This document shows, piece by piece, positions 44,063 through 51,020 of a stretch of DNA of 57,494 nt. Position numbers and translations under genes: made by a program. The stretch covers positions 1-57,494 of the forward strand of contig NZ_JAAKEC010000018.1 of NCBI RefSeq assembly GCF_011038975.1. Reading direction: 5' to 3'. This DNA is from Adlercreutzia sp. ZJ176. GTDB lineage: Bacteria; Actinomycetota; Coriobacteriia; Coriobacteriales; Eggerthellaceae. The notes under the pieces are model-generated. The model searched no databases. It was not told where the DNA came from and saw only the letters and a list, made by a program, of their open reading frames with translations. Positions within the stretch are counted from its first letter, which is position 1; every line of letters starts with the position of its first letter.

Positions 44063-44815
44063 TTACAGGCGCTCGAGCTCGCGGCGGATGGCGTGTGCGA
44101 GAGCCTGCTCGAAGTCCTCGCGGTCGCAGGCACCGTCGGTTGCCGTGCTGATAGCCTCGGAGAGGTCGATGTCTGTGTCGGTCTCGTTGCGATATAGGTC
44201 ATTGTCGCCGGCAAGCTGCCACTCTCCGGTCTCCGTGTCGATGACGAGCGTCTGGTTGTTGGTGCTATCAAATCCCCAGACGCATTCGCCGAGCTCCTCG
44301 ATGTCGTACATGATGTTGCGGACGATATCGTTGATATACTCGTCGGTGATGTTGATTCCGCTCTCCGCGGTTTCTGTCTCCTCGTCGTCCTCTGCGTAGT
44401 CGAGCTCGCGGCGGATAGCCCCGGCGAGGTCGCTGTCATCGTATGCGACTTCCTCGTCCTGCTCGCGGGCGATGAAGTCATAAATGTCTTCCCTCCAGTC
44501 CGGGAGGTCCATATCATAGACGGCGCGGCAGATGTAGTTCGCGAGCTCGCGCTCGAGGTCTTCTGGGTCCCAGTGCTCCTCGTTCGCCGTCCGGATGGCT
44601 TCGTCGATGTTGAAATACCCTTCCGTGTCGAAGCAGTAGTCGTCTTGTTCCTCTGCGGTCCTCCACTCGCCCGAGCGCCGGTTGAGGACGACGGTCATCG
44701 GTGCGTCGGTCCAAGCGTAGTCGTAGACGCCGGCGCTGTGGTAGATGTCAGGCACGATGTTGCGGACGATGTCCTTGATGTATGTGCTGATGTAGATGGT
44801 GTCGTAGTTCTTCAT
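44063..44815 (-). CDS. Acidic protein made of two tandem copies of one domain
   Basis: A 250-residue, strongly acidic protein without membrane segments. Two halves are alike: STYIKDIVRNIVPDIY with VVLNRRSGEWRTAEEQDD and NIDEAIRTANEEHWDPEDLE in the first, TDEYINDIVRNIMYDI with LVIDTETGEWQLAGDNDL and DLSEAISTATDGACDREDFE in the second. No known domain recognised. High acidity and an early position would suit a DNA-mimic or host-takeover protein, but this is inference. Its upstream leader is a near copy of the leader of the next gene upstream. Confidence 0.72.
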   Translation of the reverse strand: MKNYDTIYISTYIKDIVRNIVPDIYHSAGVYDYAWTDAPMTVVLNRRSGEWRTAEEQDDYCFDTEGYFNIDEAIRTANEEHWDPEDLERELANYICRAVYDMDLPDWREDIYDFIAREQDEEVAYDDSDLAGAIRRELDYAEDDEETETAESGINITDEYINDIVRNIMYDIEELGECVWGFDSTNNQTLVIDTETGEWQLAGDNDLYRNETDTDIDLSEAISTATDGACDREDFEQALAHAIRRELERL

Positions 44816-44821
44816 TTTTTA

Positions 44822-44987
44822 TTTCCTTTCGTGTTTGCGAGGTTCCTTCTCTCTCGCGCTTACATTTTTAAGTTTAGGTGGATTTCGCTTGATATTTACT
44901 TGCTTGCGATTTCCCCGACAGTTTTATTAAATATTGCTCTTGACCTGGTCTTTCTTGCCTTTGATTGCTTTCAGGTTTCTTTCAGGT
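44822..44987 (-). repeat. Duplicated promoter-leader unit, copy 1 (copy 2 at 45378-45541)
   Basis: Both copies, read on the plus strand, share in order CCTTTCGTGTTTGCGAGGTT, the CTCGCGCTTACAT motif, an A/T-rich middle, TTGACCTGG plus CTTTCTTG, and CTTTCAGGTTTCTTTC. In the RNA sense the GCGAGG...CCTCGC bases can form a short hairpin just before the ribosome-binding site ACGAAAGGAA. Each copy drives one early gene. Confidence 0.75.
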
Positions 44988-45371
44988 TTAGCACCCGAGC
45001 AGTAAGGCACAGGCGCGGGCGGCGGCTTCTTCTTTTTTCCTGGCGACTGCCGCGCGCTCGTCGTCCGTCATCGTCGCCTGCTTGTAGATGCTGTCAAAAC
45101 CACGGTCGCGTCCATCAATCCACGCCTTGGCGCTGGTGATGGCGATGGCTTTGTCAGCGTTGCTGTCGCTTACCATTCCGCGGCGGATGTCGCGTGCCCA
45201 GGCGATTTGCTTCTCGCTGCCCTCGAGCTCCGGCAGGTGATGACGAGCCTCGAAGCAGTCCAGGCACTCGCAGGACTCCTCCTGCTTGATGATGTACTCG
45301 CGCTTGCTGCCAGGTCCGTAGAGCTCGATGGTCTCCGTGCATCCGCAGGTGTGTGTGATTTCGTACTTCAT
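44988..45371 (-). CDS. Small Cys-rich early protein of accessory-element type
   Basis: A 127-residue protein. The start MKYEITHTCGCTETIELYG and the pairs Cys9/Cys11 and ESCECLDCFEA make a small zinc-binding head. The later text LEGSEKQIAWARDIR is a motif I recall from many phage and plasmid hypotheticals. The end is an Ala-rich helix. Start ATG at 45371 has CGAAAGGAAC upstream, in the duplicated leader. Function unknown. Confidence 0.7.
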   Translation of the reverse strand: MKYEITHTCGCTETIELYGPGSKREYIIKQEESCECLDCFEARHHLPELEGSEKQIAWARDIRRGMVSDSNADKAIAITSAKAWIDGRDRGFDSIYKQATMTDDERAAVARKKEEAAARACALLLGC

Positions 45372-45541
45372 GGTTCCGTTCCTTTCGTGTTTGCGAGGTT
45401 CCTCTTCCTCGCGCTTACATATACAAGTTTCGGCGAATTTTGGTAATAACCGGCATACCTGAAAAATCCCCGACAAAAATAATTTTTATAGGGTTTGACC
45501 TGGGCTTTCTTGTTTAAGGTTTCTTTCAGGTTTCTTTCGGG

Positions 45542-46059
45542 GTAGTGTTTGGACGCTGTTTATCACCGGCACCTCCTCGACCGTCGGAGGCTGTGATGTG
45601 TTTGACTACGAGATGACGAGACTGATGTATATGTCCCGCCCGCGCCTGGTGCTCGCGGACTGGTGGAGCGCCGGCAGCGGAGAGGGCGAGCACGAGCATA
45701 TATTGTGTTATCTATGATGGAAATAATTCCATCGGCTCGGGGCTCTCGTCAGTATGTTGCCGGATATGGAGAGTATCGACGGCTGTGTGCTTGCTAATAC
45801 ATCTACTTCTTCCTCTCGCCAGCCCTAAAAATCGAGCTACATATACGCGCGGGCAGGATACAGAGAGTCGGGTGTGATGTTGTTTCTGGTTTCGGTTTCT
45901 TTTCTTTTCTTTTCGGATAATCCGTCCTTTGAAACGGGGATAAAGGGGGTTTATAAAGGGGTTTAAAGGGGTTTATTAAAGGGGTTTACCTTGTAGGTTA
46001 ATTAAAGGTATTTATGCCCGCGCGGTATCGCCGCCGGCGAGTTTATTGTCATCGAATGC
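45542..46059. other. Non-coding region between early genes and integrase, possible origin region
   Basis: About 520 bp without a firm gene. A 39-codon reading at 45598-45717 (plus, GTG start, GGAGG upstream, text DYEMTRLMYMSRPRLVLADW) is open but weak. A polypyrimidine run (TTTCTTTTCTTTTCTTTTC) at 45896-45914 precedes the AAAGGGGTTTA repeats, then an A/T-rich patch. The combination of repeats, A/T-rich DNA and divergence of early genes from integrase is typical for an origin. Confidence 0.5.
45942..45988 (+). repeat. Iteron-like tandem array of AAAGGGGTTTA
   Basis: Four copies at 45942-45953 (with one extra G), 45955-45965, 45965-45975 and 45978-45988, and a damaged fifth (AAAGGTATTTA) at 46004. 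Starts are spaced 10-13 bp. No spacers of CRISPR type. Confidence 0.85.
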
Positions 46060-46088
46060 TTGCTTAATGTATTACATTGGTATATAAT
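46060..46088 (+). promoter_or_regulatory. Integrase promoter with operator palindrome in the spacer
   Basis: TTGCTT (46060-46065), 17-bp spacer, TATAAT (46083-46088). The spacer starts with AATGTATTACATT (46066-46078), a perfect 13-bp palindrome, followed by GGTA. The same arrangement occurs in the XRE promoter 29 kb away. Confidence 0.9.
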
Positions 46089-46105
46089 ACAGGAGGACGA
46101 AGGCA

Positions 46106-46234
46106 ATGTCAAAGAGGAGTGAGCATGGCGACGATATCACCTACCGAAAAAGGCAAGTCCCGGAGCAAATGCCGGAAATGGCGCATTTTTGTGTCCTGCG
46201 GGACCGACGAGTATGGTCGGCGCATACAGCGTAG
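46106..46234 (+). CDS. Possible 42-residue leader peptide overlapping the integrase start
   Basis: ATG at 46106 has the best ribosome-binding site of the region (AGGAGGACGAAGGC). It reads MSKRSEHGDDITYRKRQVPE and stops at 46234, in the +1 frame relative to integrase. It could regulate integrase translation or be chance. The downstream integrase ATG has its own site inside this frame. Confidence 0.35.
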   Translation: MSKRSEHGDDITYRKRQVPEQMPEMAHFCVLRDRRVWSAHTA

Positions 46235-47312
46235 CAAGCGGGTTAGGGATATGACCTACTCGGAGGCGAAGGAGGAGGCAGTCCGCTTCGAATGCGAATG
46301 TCTTGGTATCAGCAAAAGGGACACGACTTTCGCTGACTACGCCCGGAATTACCTCGAGCGCCGGCGCCCGTTGCTGAAGGAGAGCACCTACAATAACCGC
46401 CGGAGCGTGGTGGCGACCCTCGTCAAAATCTTCGGCGAGTCTGTCAAAATGAGCGGCATGACGAGCGAGCTCGTCGAATCAAAGATGAACGAGTTGCTGG
46501 TGAGAGGAGTCAGGTCGAATACCAAACCTAAACCATGTAAAGCGTCCTATGTATCGTCGCTATACACCTACCTGTCCTCCATTATGATGGACGCTGTGCG
46601 CGCTGGTATTATCACCCGCTCGCCGCTGGACGGTATCAAGCGCCCCAGCGGTAAAATCGAGAAGCGGGAAGCGCCGACGATGAAGCAGCTCGCGGACCTG
46701 GTCGATGAGATGGATGTCTCTAACGCGCACGAGATGGCCATCATCTTGCAGTGCTTGCTGGGCGTCCGTCGCGGGGAGGCGTTGGCACTCCGCTGGCAGG
46801 ATATTGACTTCGACGAGAGTATTGTCCATATCCGTCATAACCTGGCGCCGAATTGCGTGCTAACATCGACGAAGACGGAGAGCAGCCGCCGGGACCTGCC
46901 GATGCCGGCGACCTTGGCGGAGAAGCTGCGGGAGAGACAAAAGGTTGTCAAAAAGGGGCTTCGCCGCGCCGTCCGGGGCGGAATGCTGGACGAGATGCCG
47001 GAGCTGGGCGATGTGTTTGTATGCTGTGACGAGATGGGACGCCCCGTCGGTCCGGGGAGTCAGACCTGCTGGTGGGCTAACCATCGTGATAGGTTTGGGA
47101 TGGAAGGCTATACGGAGCACGACTTGCGGCACGGGTATTTGACGGCGCTCGCCCGCTCGGGCGTTCACCCGTCTGTTGCCCAGGCGCTCGCCGGGCACCA
47201 GACGAGCGCCATAACGATGGAGATATACACAAGTGTTGATATGTCGGCGAAGGCAAGCGGCGCGGAGGTCTTTGACGGCGCGCTGGGCGAGTTGATGGAC
47301 GGAGAGGAGTAA
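46125..47312 (+). CDS. int: Tyrosine-family site-specific integrase
   Basis: A 395-residue recombinase. The first 60 residues form an arm-binding domain (WRIFVSCGTDEYGRRIQRSK), then a SAM-like core-binding domain. Catalytic residues in the C-terminal domain are Arg215 (GVRRGEAL), Lys250 (TKTESSRRD), His332 and Arg335 (EHDLRHGY), His358 (AGHQTS) and Tyr368 (EIYTSVD). It joins attP to the 3' end of guaA. The start ATG at 46125 follows GAGGAG by 5 bp. Transcription probably is held down by the palindrome in its promoter. Confidence 0.95.
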   Translation: MATISPTEKGKSRSKCRKWRIFVSCGTDEYGRRIQRSKRVRDMTYSEAKEEAVRFECECLGISKRDTTFADYARNYLERRRPLLKESTYNNRRSVVATLVKIFGESVKMSGMTSELVESKMNELLVRGVRSNTKPKPCKASYVSSLYTYLSSIMMDAVRAGIITRSPLDGIKRPSGKIEKREAPTMKQLADLVDEMDVSNAHEMAIILQCLLGVRRGEALALRWQDIDFDESIVHIRHNLAPNCVLTSTKTESSRRDLPMPATLAEKLRERQKVVKKGLRRAVRGGMLDEMPELGDVFVCCDEMGRPVGPGSQTCWWANHRDRFGMEGYTEHDLRHGYLTALARSGVHPSVAQALAGHQTSAITMEIYTSVDMSAKASGAEVFDGALGELMDGEE

Positions 47313-47314
47313 GC

Positions 47315-47710
47315 ATGCCGAACTGGGCTTGGAATCAGGTGGAGGTTAGGACGCGGGAGGAAGCGGAGTTTGTCAAGGAGTTCTTGGAGGCTCGCCTCGA
47401 CCGCCCGCAGGTACAGGGTATCGGCGGGTCGGACGGTAAGTGGAACTACACGGTGGAGACCCGCTGGAATATCGCGGAGGACGAGATACAGGAGCTCGTG
47501 GAGCAGCGTCCTGACTTGGAGTTCATGGTGTATTTCGAGGAATGCGAGGACCGTGTCGTCGGCAGCATATACGCGCCGGGCGACGGGAGTGCTTGGATTG
47601 TCGCGGAGTATGAGCCGGACTTTGGCGATGATGACGCCGCACGAGACGCTTGGTGGGCAGACGATGAGCGGGATGCGAGGAGGAGCAGCAGGCGAGAGCG
47701 CTTTGTGTAG
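47315..47710 (+). CDS. Api92/YubB-like ferredoxin-fold protein
   Basis: A 131-residue protein opening MPNWAWNQVEVRTREEAEF, as in Api92/YubB-like proteins of phages and plasmids (usually MPNWC-N-x-V). Acidic Trp-rich end with a basic tail. It begins 3 bp after the integrase stop and is thus coupled. Role unknown. Confidence 0.7.
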   Translation: MPNWAWNQVEVRTREEAEFVKEFLEARLDRPQVQGIGGSDGKWNYTVETRWNIAEDEIQELVEQRPDLEFMVYFEECEDRVVGSIYAPGDGSAWIVAEYEPDFGDDDAARDAWWADDERDARRSSRRERFV

Positions 47711-47731
47711 CGACGATAAGGAGAGGACGAA

Positions 47732-48031
47732 ATGATAAGCATCAAGATTTACATAAATGCGAGCGACAGGGAGTGCGACATAAGTCCGGCTGATTGCGAT
47801 TACTTCGAACGGTCGTTTGACGATGTCGCCGGGCTGGTTAGTTTCATAGGCGAGCAGACGGCGGAGCCGATGCGTACTGTCGAGCATTTGAGCATATCGG
47901 TTGATGGCGGGGAGATGATAGACGCGTACGACATATGCGAGTGCTGGGACGGTCCCGGCATTGACGAGTGGGAATTCACGGAGCAAACGGTGACCGAGCT
48001 TATCGAGGACTACCGGAAGCGGGTTTCGTAG
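47732..48031 (+). CDS. Small acidic hypothetical protein
   Basis: A 99-residue acidic protein (starts MISIKIYINASDRECDISPA) of probable alpha/beta fold. AAGGAGAGG precedes the ATG. It is the third gene of the integrase transcript and stops before a strong terminator. No family recognised; lysogen-expressed cargo is possible. Confidence 0.65.
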   Translation: MISIKIYINASDRECDISPADCDYFERSFDDVAGLVSFIGEQTAEPMRTVEHLSISVDGGEMIDAYDICECWDGPGIDEWEFTEQTVTELIEDYRKRVS

Positions 48032-48055
48032 CGTTTGCTATCCATTATTGTGATG

Positions 48056-48086
48056 ACCGGCGAGCCGTTGGTGCTCGCCGGTTTTT
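48056..48086. terminator. Terminator of the integrase operon
   Basis: ACCGGCGAGC (48056-48065) and GCTCGCCGGT (48073-48082) followed by TTTT. It lies between converging genes. Confidence 0.92.
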
Positions 48087-48088
48087 GT

Positions 48089-48463
48089 TTATGCGTTCTG
48101 CTCGCAGGCACTGATGATGTCCTCGAGCTCGTCCGTCAAGATGTTCTCGTCCTCGGTGACCTCGCGGAGATAGTCCGGGTCCCAGGTGTCCTCGTCCTGG
48201 ACCGCGGAGAATTGCTCGTCGTATGCTTCGAGCCAGCGGCAGAAGTCCCAGCCGTCGGCTCCCGTGGCTTCGAGAGCGGCGGCGACGCTCGTCCCGCTGC
48301 CAACTTCTTCGCCATCGAAGGAGAGGACGGTGTAGGTGTCGCCGTCGTTGGTGATGTATACCTCGCGCTCGCCGGTGCTCGTGAAGAGCTGCCCGTCGGC
48401 GATTCCTTGCTCGGGCTCGCCGAAGACGGCATGCATTGCTTCGTATGGCTTGTAGTCTGTCAT
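48089..48463 (-). CDS. Acidic hypothetical protein near attR
   Basis: A 124-residue acidic protein (starts MTDYKPYEAMHAVFGEPEQG), with text ALEATGADGWDFCRWLEAYD, ending in an acidic helix. GAGAGCAGG is the likely ribosome-binding site. A TATAAT at about 48506-48511 on the minus strand is a plausible -10 box. It is transcribed alone, away from attR, and could be expressed in the lysogen. Confidence 0.65.
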   Translation of the reverse strand: MTDYKPYEAMHAVFGEPEQGIADGQLFTSTGEREVYITNDGDTYTVLSFDGEEVGSGTSVAAALEATGADGWDFCRWLEAYDEQFSAVQDEDTWDPDYLREVTEDENILTDELEDIISACEQNA

Positions 48464-48654
48464 TTTGGGACCTGCTCTCGTTCGACTTTGATGGTATTAT
48501 ATTAGTACCTGTGCTTACTGGTTGAGTATGTCATCAGGTTTCTTTGATAGTGTCAAACGAGGGATGGAGCGAGCAGTGTCTTTCTGCAACCGACTTGCAT
48601 CCTCCTCGGGCATTTATTCCCGTTTTGACCTGGGGTTATATCCCGTCTATGTTA
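48464..48654. other. Right prophage arm, non-coding
   Basis: Holds TTTTGACCTGGGG at 48624-48636, the same TGACCTGG word seen next to attL and in the duplicated leaders, 20 bp before the core. It is a good candidate for an arm-type integrase site. No gene. Confidence 0.5.
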
Positions 48655-48668
48655 TCGAGTGGGAATAG
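48655..48668 (+). repeat. attR core (ATCGAGTGGGAATA)
   Basis: Exact copy of 14241-14254. Continuing with G gives the original guaA ending ATC GAG TGG GAA TAG, so the uninterrupted host gene used a TAG stop. Confidence 0.92.
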
Positions 48669-48681
48669 AACATTTGTTCTA
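48668..48681. promoter_or_regulatory. SOS-box-like palindrome beside attR
   Basis: AGAACATTTGTTCT fits the GAAC-N4-GTTC pattern of Gram-positive LexA sites. It starts on the last base of the att core and lies in host DNA, originally just behind guaA. A LexA role is inferred from pattern only. Confidence 0.4.
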
Positions 48682-48722
48682 AAACTGCTGTTTAAATTAG
48701 TAGAAAGATGGTGACAATAGGG

Positions 48723-49058
48723 TCAGGTCATTTTGTCGCACACACATTTCGCCCGACTGGTGATGTCTCTGCCAATATCTGCGATTCGCTCGATCTGACG
48801 AACTGGCATACCGAATGCACGAAGGGTTGCAAGAGCGTGATTCCTTGCTTCTTTGGGTCGTTCCTTTAGATGGCAGAAGGCTTCCTTTCCGAGAAGGGTA
48901 ATGGCGTGTTCTATCAGCTCATTGTTTCCGAGTTCTCGGTGACTCTGTGGCAAAATACCCCCATTGTCACCGCTAAGGGCGGCGCAACTTCGAAGATGTT
49001 CACAGCAACGATAACAACGGGCTTCAAGTGCAAGGCACCACCATCGTGCTGCTATCAT
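48723..49058 (-). pseudogene. C-terminal remnant of an IS200/REP-type transposase
   Basis: An open stretch of 111 codons whose end reads LKERPKEARNHALATLRAFG and MPVRQIERIADIGRDI, matching in style the C-terminal helix-turn-helix of REP-associated tyrosine transposases. The catalytic HUH and Tyr part is absent, because the upstream DNA now encodes the divergent SRAP gene. The first codons have no ribosome-binding site. I read it as a decayed fragment; a small intact DNA-binding protein is the alternative. Confidence 0.45.
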
Positions 49059-49065
49059 GTGCGCT

Positions 49066-49689
49066 ATGTGCGGAAGATGCGTCATACTCACCTTCGACGA
49101 GGTGCTCGAAGTCATCCGGGAGATCGAGGTCAACTCGCCCGTGAACATCGAGCCGGATTGGCCTGCCCGAAGGCCTCTTGCATACCCGAAGGCATCTGCC
49201 CCGCTCATCGTTCCTAAGTTCGACACTGCCCTTGCGTCGCCCGCCCTCGCTTCCGAAGCGCTTTCCGCCCGTGAGCTCTCGTGGGGGTTTGAGGAGTCGT
49301 GGAAGCCCGGCGTCGTGTTCAACACGCGCATCGAGAGCACGGAAAAGCCCACGTGGCGCGACTCCATGGAACATCGCCGCTGCGTCATCCCGGTGCGCGC
49401 GTTCTTCGAAACGCACCGCGAGGAGACCTATCCTTCGCCGAAGACTGGCAGGCCCGTCAAGCGCCAGTACGAGTTTTGTGTTCCTGGTCAAAACGTCGTC
49501 CTCATCGGCTGCATCTGGAGGAGCAGCACGTTTTCCATGGTGACCACCGAGGCGAACGCCGACATGGCGCCAATCCACCACCGCATGCCGCTCATCGTGC
49601 GTCAAGAGGAGCTTCCGCTGTGGTTTGGCCCCGGCTATCGCAAGCTCGCCGACCGCTCTTCCATCAGGCTCGAAGCCAAGCGCGCCTAG
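49066..49689 (+). CDS. SRAP (HMCES/YedK-like) abasic-site DNA-protein crosslinking protein
   Basis: A 207-residue protein starting MCGRCVILT: Cys2 becomes the N-terminal nucleophile that links to abasic sites. Further family marks are WPARRPLAYP, VVFNTRIES (the conserved Asn), FFETHRE (the acidic residue, normally YEW), and PIHHRMPLIV with the catalytic His. I started at 49066, not the in-frame ATG at 49057, so that Cys is residue 2. The promoter is unclear and the 5' flank is a transposase fragment. An SOS-box-like site lies 390 bp upstream. Confidence 0.85.
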   Translation: MCGRCVILTFDEVLEVIREIEVNSPVNIEPDWPARRPLAYPKASAPLIVPKFDTALASPALASEALSARELSWGFEESWKPGVVFNTRIESTEKPTWRDSMEHRRCVIPVRAFFETHREETYPSPKTGRPVKRQYEFCVPGQNVVLIGCIWRSSTFSMVTTEANADMAPIHHRMPLIVRQEELPLWFGPGYRKLADRSSIRLEAKRA

Positions 49690-49965
49690 ATCGCAACTGA
49701 CGACTGCGCTCTACGCCCACCTCTTCTGATCACCATTCCCTTCACCCGCCCCCACGCAGAGCACTCTCGCATGGAGTCGGCTCGCCGCAAGGCGCGGCTT
49801 CCTGCGCAAAACCCGCACAAGCACGGTTGGCATTGTGCAGGTTGCGGGCGAGGCCGCCCTTTGCGAAGAAGGCGCTTTGGCCCTTGCGGCTTGCGCCAGC
49901 TCCATGCCGTGTCTGCCATGGGGCGGAAGCGAAGGGCATGCCGCCAGGAAGAAGGAGGTACTTCC

Positions 49966-50208
49966 ATGAACAGTTCGACAATCGCAAGCAACGCGCACGT
50001 AGACTTTCGCAGGATGGAGCGACAGAGCGCGCCTAAGGGCCAGGTGCAGCTCTTGAGCCCGGAAGAGGTCGCGTTACTTCTCCAGGTCTCGAAGAGCATG
50101 GTCTACAAGCTCGTTCGCGGAGGCAGGCTTGAGGCCGTGCATGTGGGACGCCTCGTGCGCATCGCGCCGAAGAGCTACGAAGACCTGCTCGCAAGACGCG
50201 GCGCCTGA
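49966..50208 (+). CDS. Excisionase-like HTH_17 DNA-binding protein
   Basis: An 80-residue protein: disordered start, then a MerR/excisionase-type winged helix (LLSPEEVALLLQVSKSMVYK, LVRGGRLEAVHVGRLVRI). GAAGGAGGTACTTCC precedes the ATG at 49966, a strong site. The last third of the gene and about 90 bp behind it are repeated at 52.8-53.0 kb. It may be the excisionase of a lost element; the integrase stub at 55.6 kb could be its old partner. Confidence 0.8.
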   Translation: MNSSTIASNAHVDFRRMERQSAPKGQVQLLSPEEVALLLQVSKSMVYKLVRGGRLEAVHVGRLVRIAPKSYEDLLARRGA

Positions 50209-50300
50209 GGGCGTCAGCTGGCGCGCCGATCGCGGCGAGCCAGCCATTTCTCAAGCATCATCCCAGTTCAGACCAACGGTGCCAATTTGTCACCGTAGTT
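50131..50300 (+). repeat. Direct repeat copy A flanking the AbiE island
   Basis: Begins GAGGCCGTGCATGTGGGACG inside the excisionase gene and ends after GGTGCCAATTTGTCACC (50278-50294). Matches 52833-53000 closely over the coding end and again over the palindrome, with a more divergent middle. Confidence 0.8.
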
Positions 50301-51020
50301 TTCTGATTCGCGCCACTGGCAGTATGCGCTCTTCCCGAAATCACCGATGCGCCTTGATGACGAGCTTCTGCGAAGCTTGGTTTGCGCATAGTTGCAACTG
50401 TAGGTTGCAGATTGATTGTCAGAGCAAGCGTGTCGGGGCTGTTGCGGAATACCATGCGCAACCAATAGAAACATTTATGGCTGCATGACTCTGCTTGCAG
50501 CATGAAGTTCGTCGAGTGCGTATCGATACGCTAAGTGTTTGCGGCCGCTGACAGAAGAGATCAACGAACGGGTGCTTCCGATGTGCCCATCAGGGTCATG
50601 ATCTCCTTCGTCGTTCGGCATGCGTCGGCAAGGGAAATGCCCCCCACGTAAGAATGCTCCGCAGCGTAATCGTCACATCTGCGAGTCATGGCATCATTGG
50701 ATTCGATGGTGCCTAGTATCTTCTTGTAATATCGAATGACATCTGTGCTGCCACGAGAACCTGTCTTACTCCGCCTTACTCCGCCTTACTCCGTCATTTC
50801 GCGAGCATGTAGCGCTGCGAGGGGTTGTTTGATGTTGTTTCGTGCCAGGCAAGGGTCTGTTTGTTGACGAGTCGCCGCAAAGTTCGGGCGTATAGTTTGT
50901 TGCCTTTGCCGGTTCGGCCGGAGAACCCCTTCGTCGTGATGTGCCCGCGTGCCATGACAAACTGCACAACAGAGATCCCATACGGCCAATTGAACTATTT
51001 GAAGTTAACCACTGTAGTTT
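50301..51020. other. Mostly non-coding segment before the AbiE pair, with an ORF remnant
   Basis: On the minus strand 50561-50790 is open and reads like worn coding sequence (VIRYYKKILGTIESNDAMTR, then DDYAAEHSYVGGISLADACR), with no start codon in context. It begins at a triple 10-bp repeat CCTTACTCCG (50768-50797 on the plus strand), which shifts frame and places a stop directly after a possible ATG. Probably a decayed gene. The rest shows nothing clear. Confidence 0.4.

Larger units (their letters stand above)
14241..48668. mobile_element. Integrated siphovirus prophage, about 34.4 kb, in the 3' end of guaA
   Basis: Exact 14-bp direct repeats bound a block holding integrase, regulators, terminase, portal, capsid, tail, lysis and fibre genes. 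All expected structural modules are intact, so it may be inducible. Order and types (HNH before terminase, SPP1-like portal, HK97-fold capsid, TP901-like tape measure) fit a temperate long-tailed phage. No helicase, primase, initiator, RecT or single-strand-binding protein was recognised. Confidence 0.93.

Noticed and set aside
45942-45988. Possible CRISPR array
   Set aside because: Repeats of 11 bp without unique spacers; iteron-like instead.
14241-48668. tRNA gene as attachment site
   Set aside because: No tRNA near either junction; the exact 14-bp repeat lies in guaA.
49057-49065. ATG at 49057 as start of the SRAP gene
   Set aside because: The catalytic Cys must be residue 2 after Met; this fits ATG 49066 with MCGR, while MCAMCGR would bury the conserved CGR motif.
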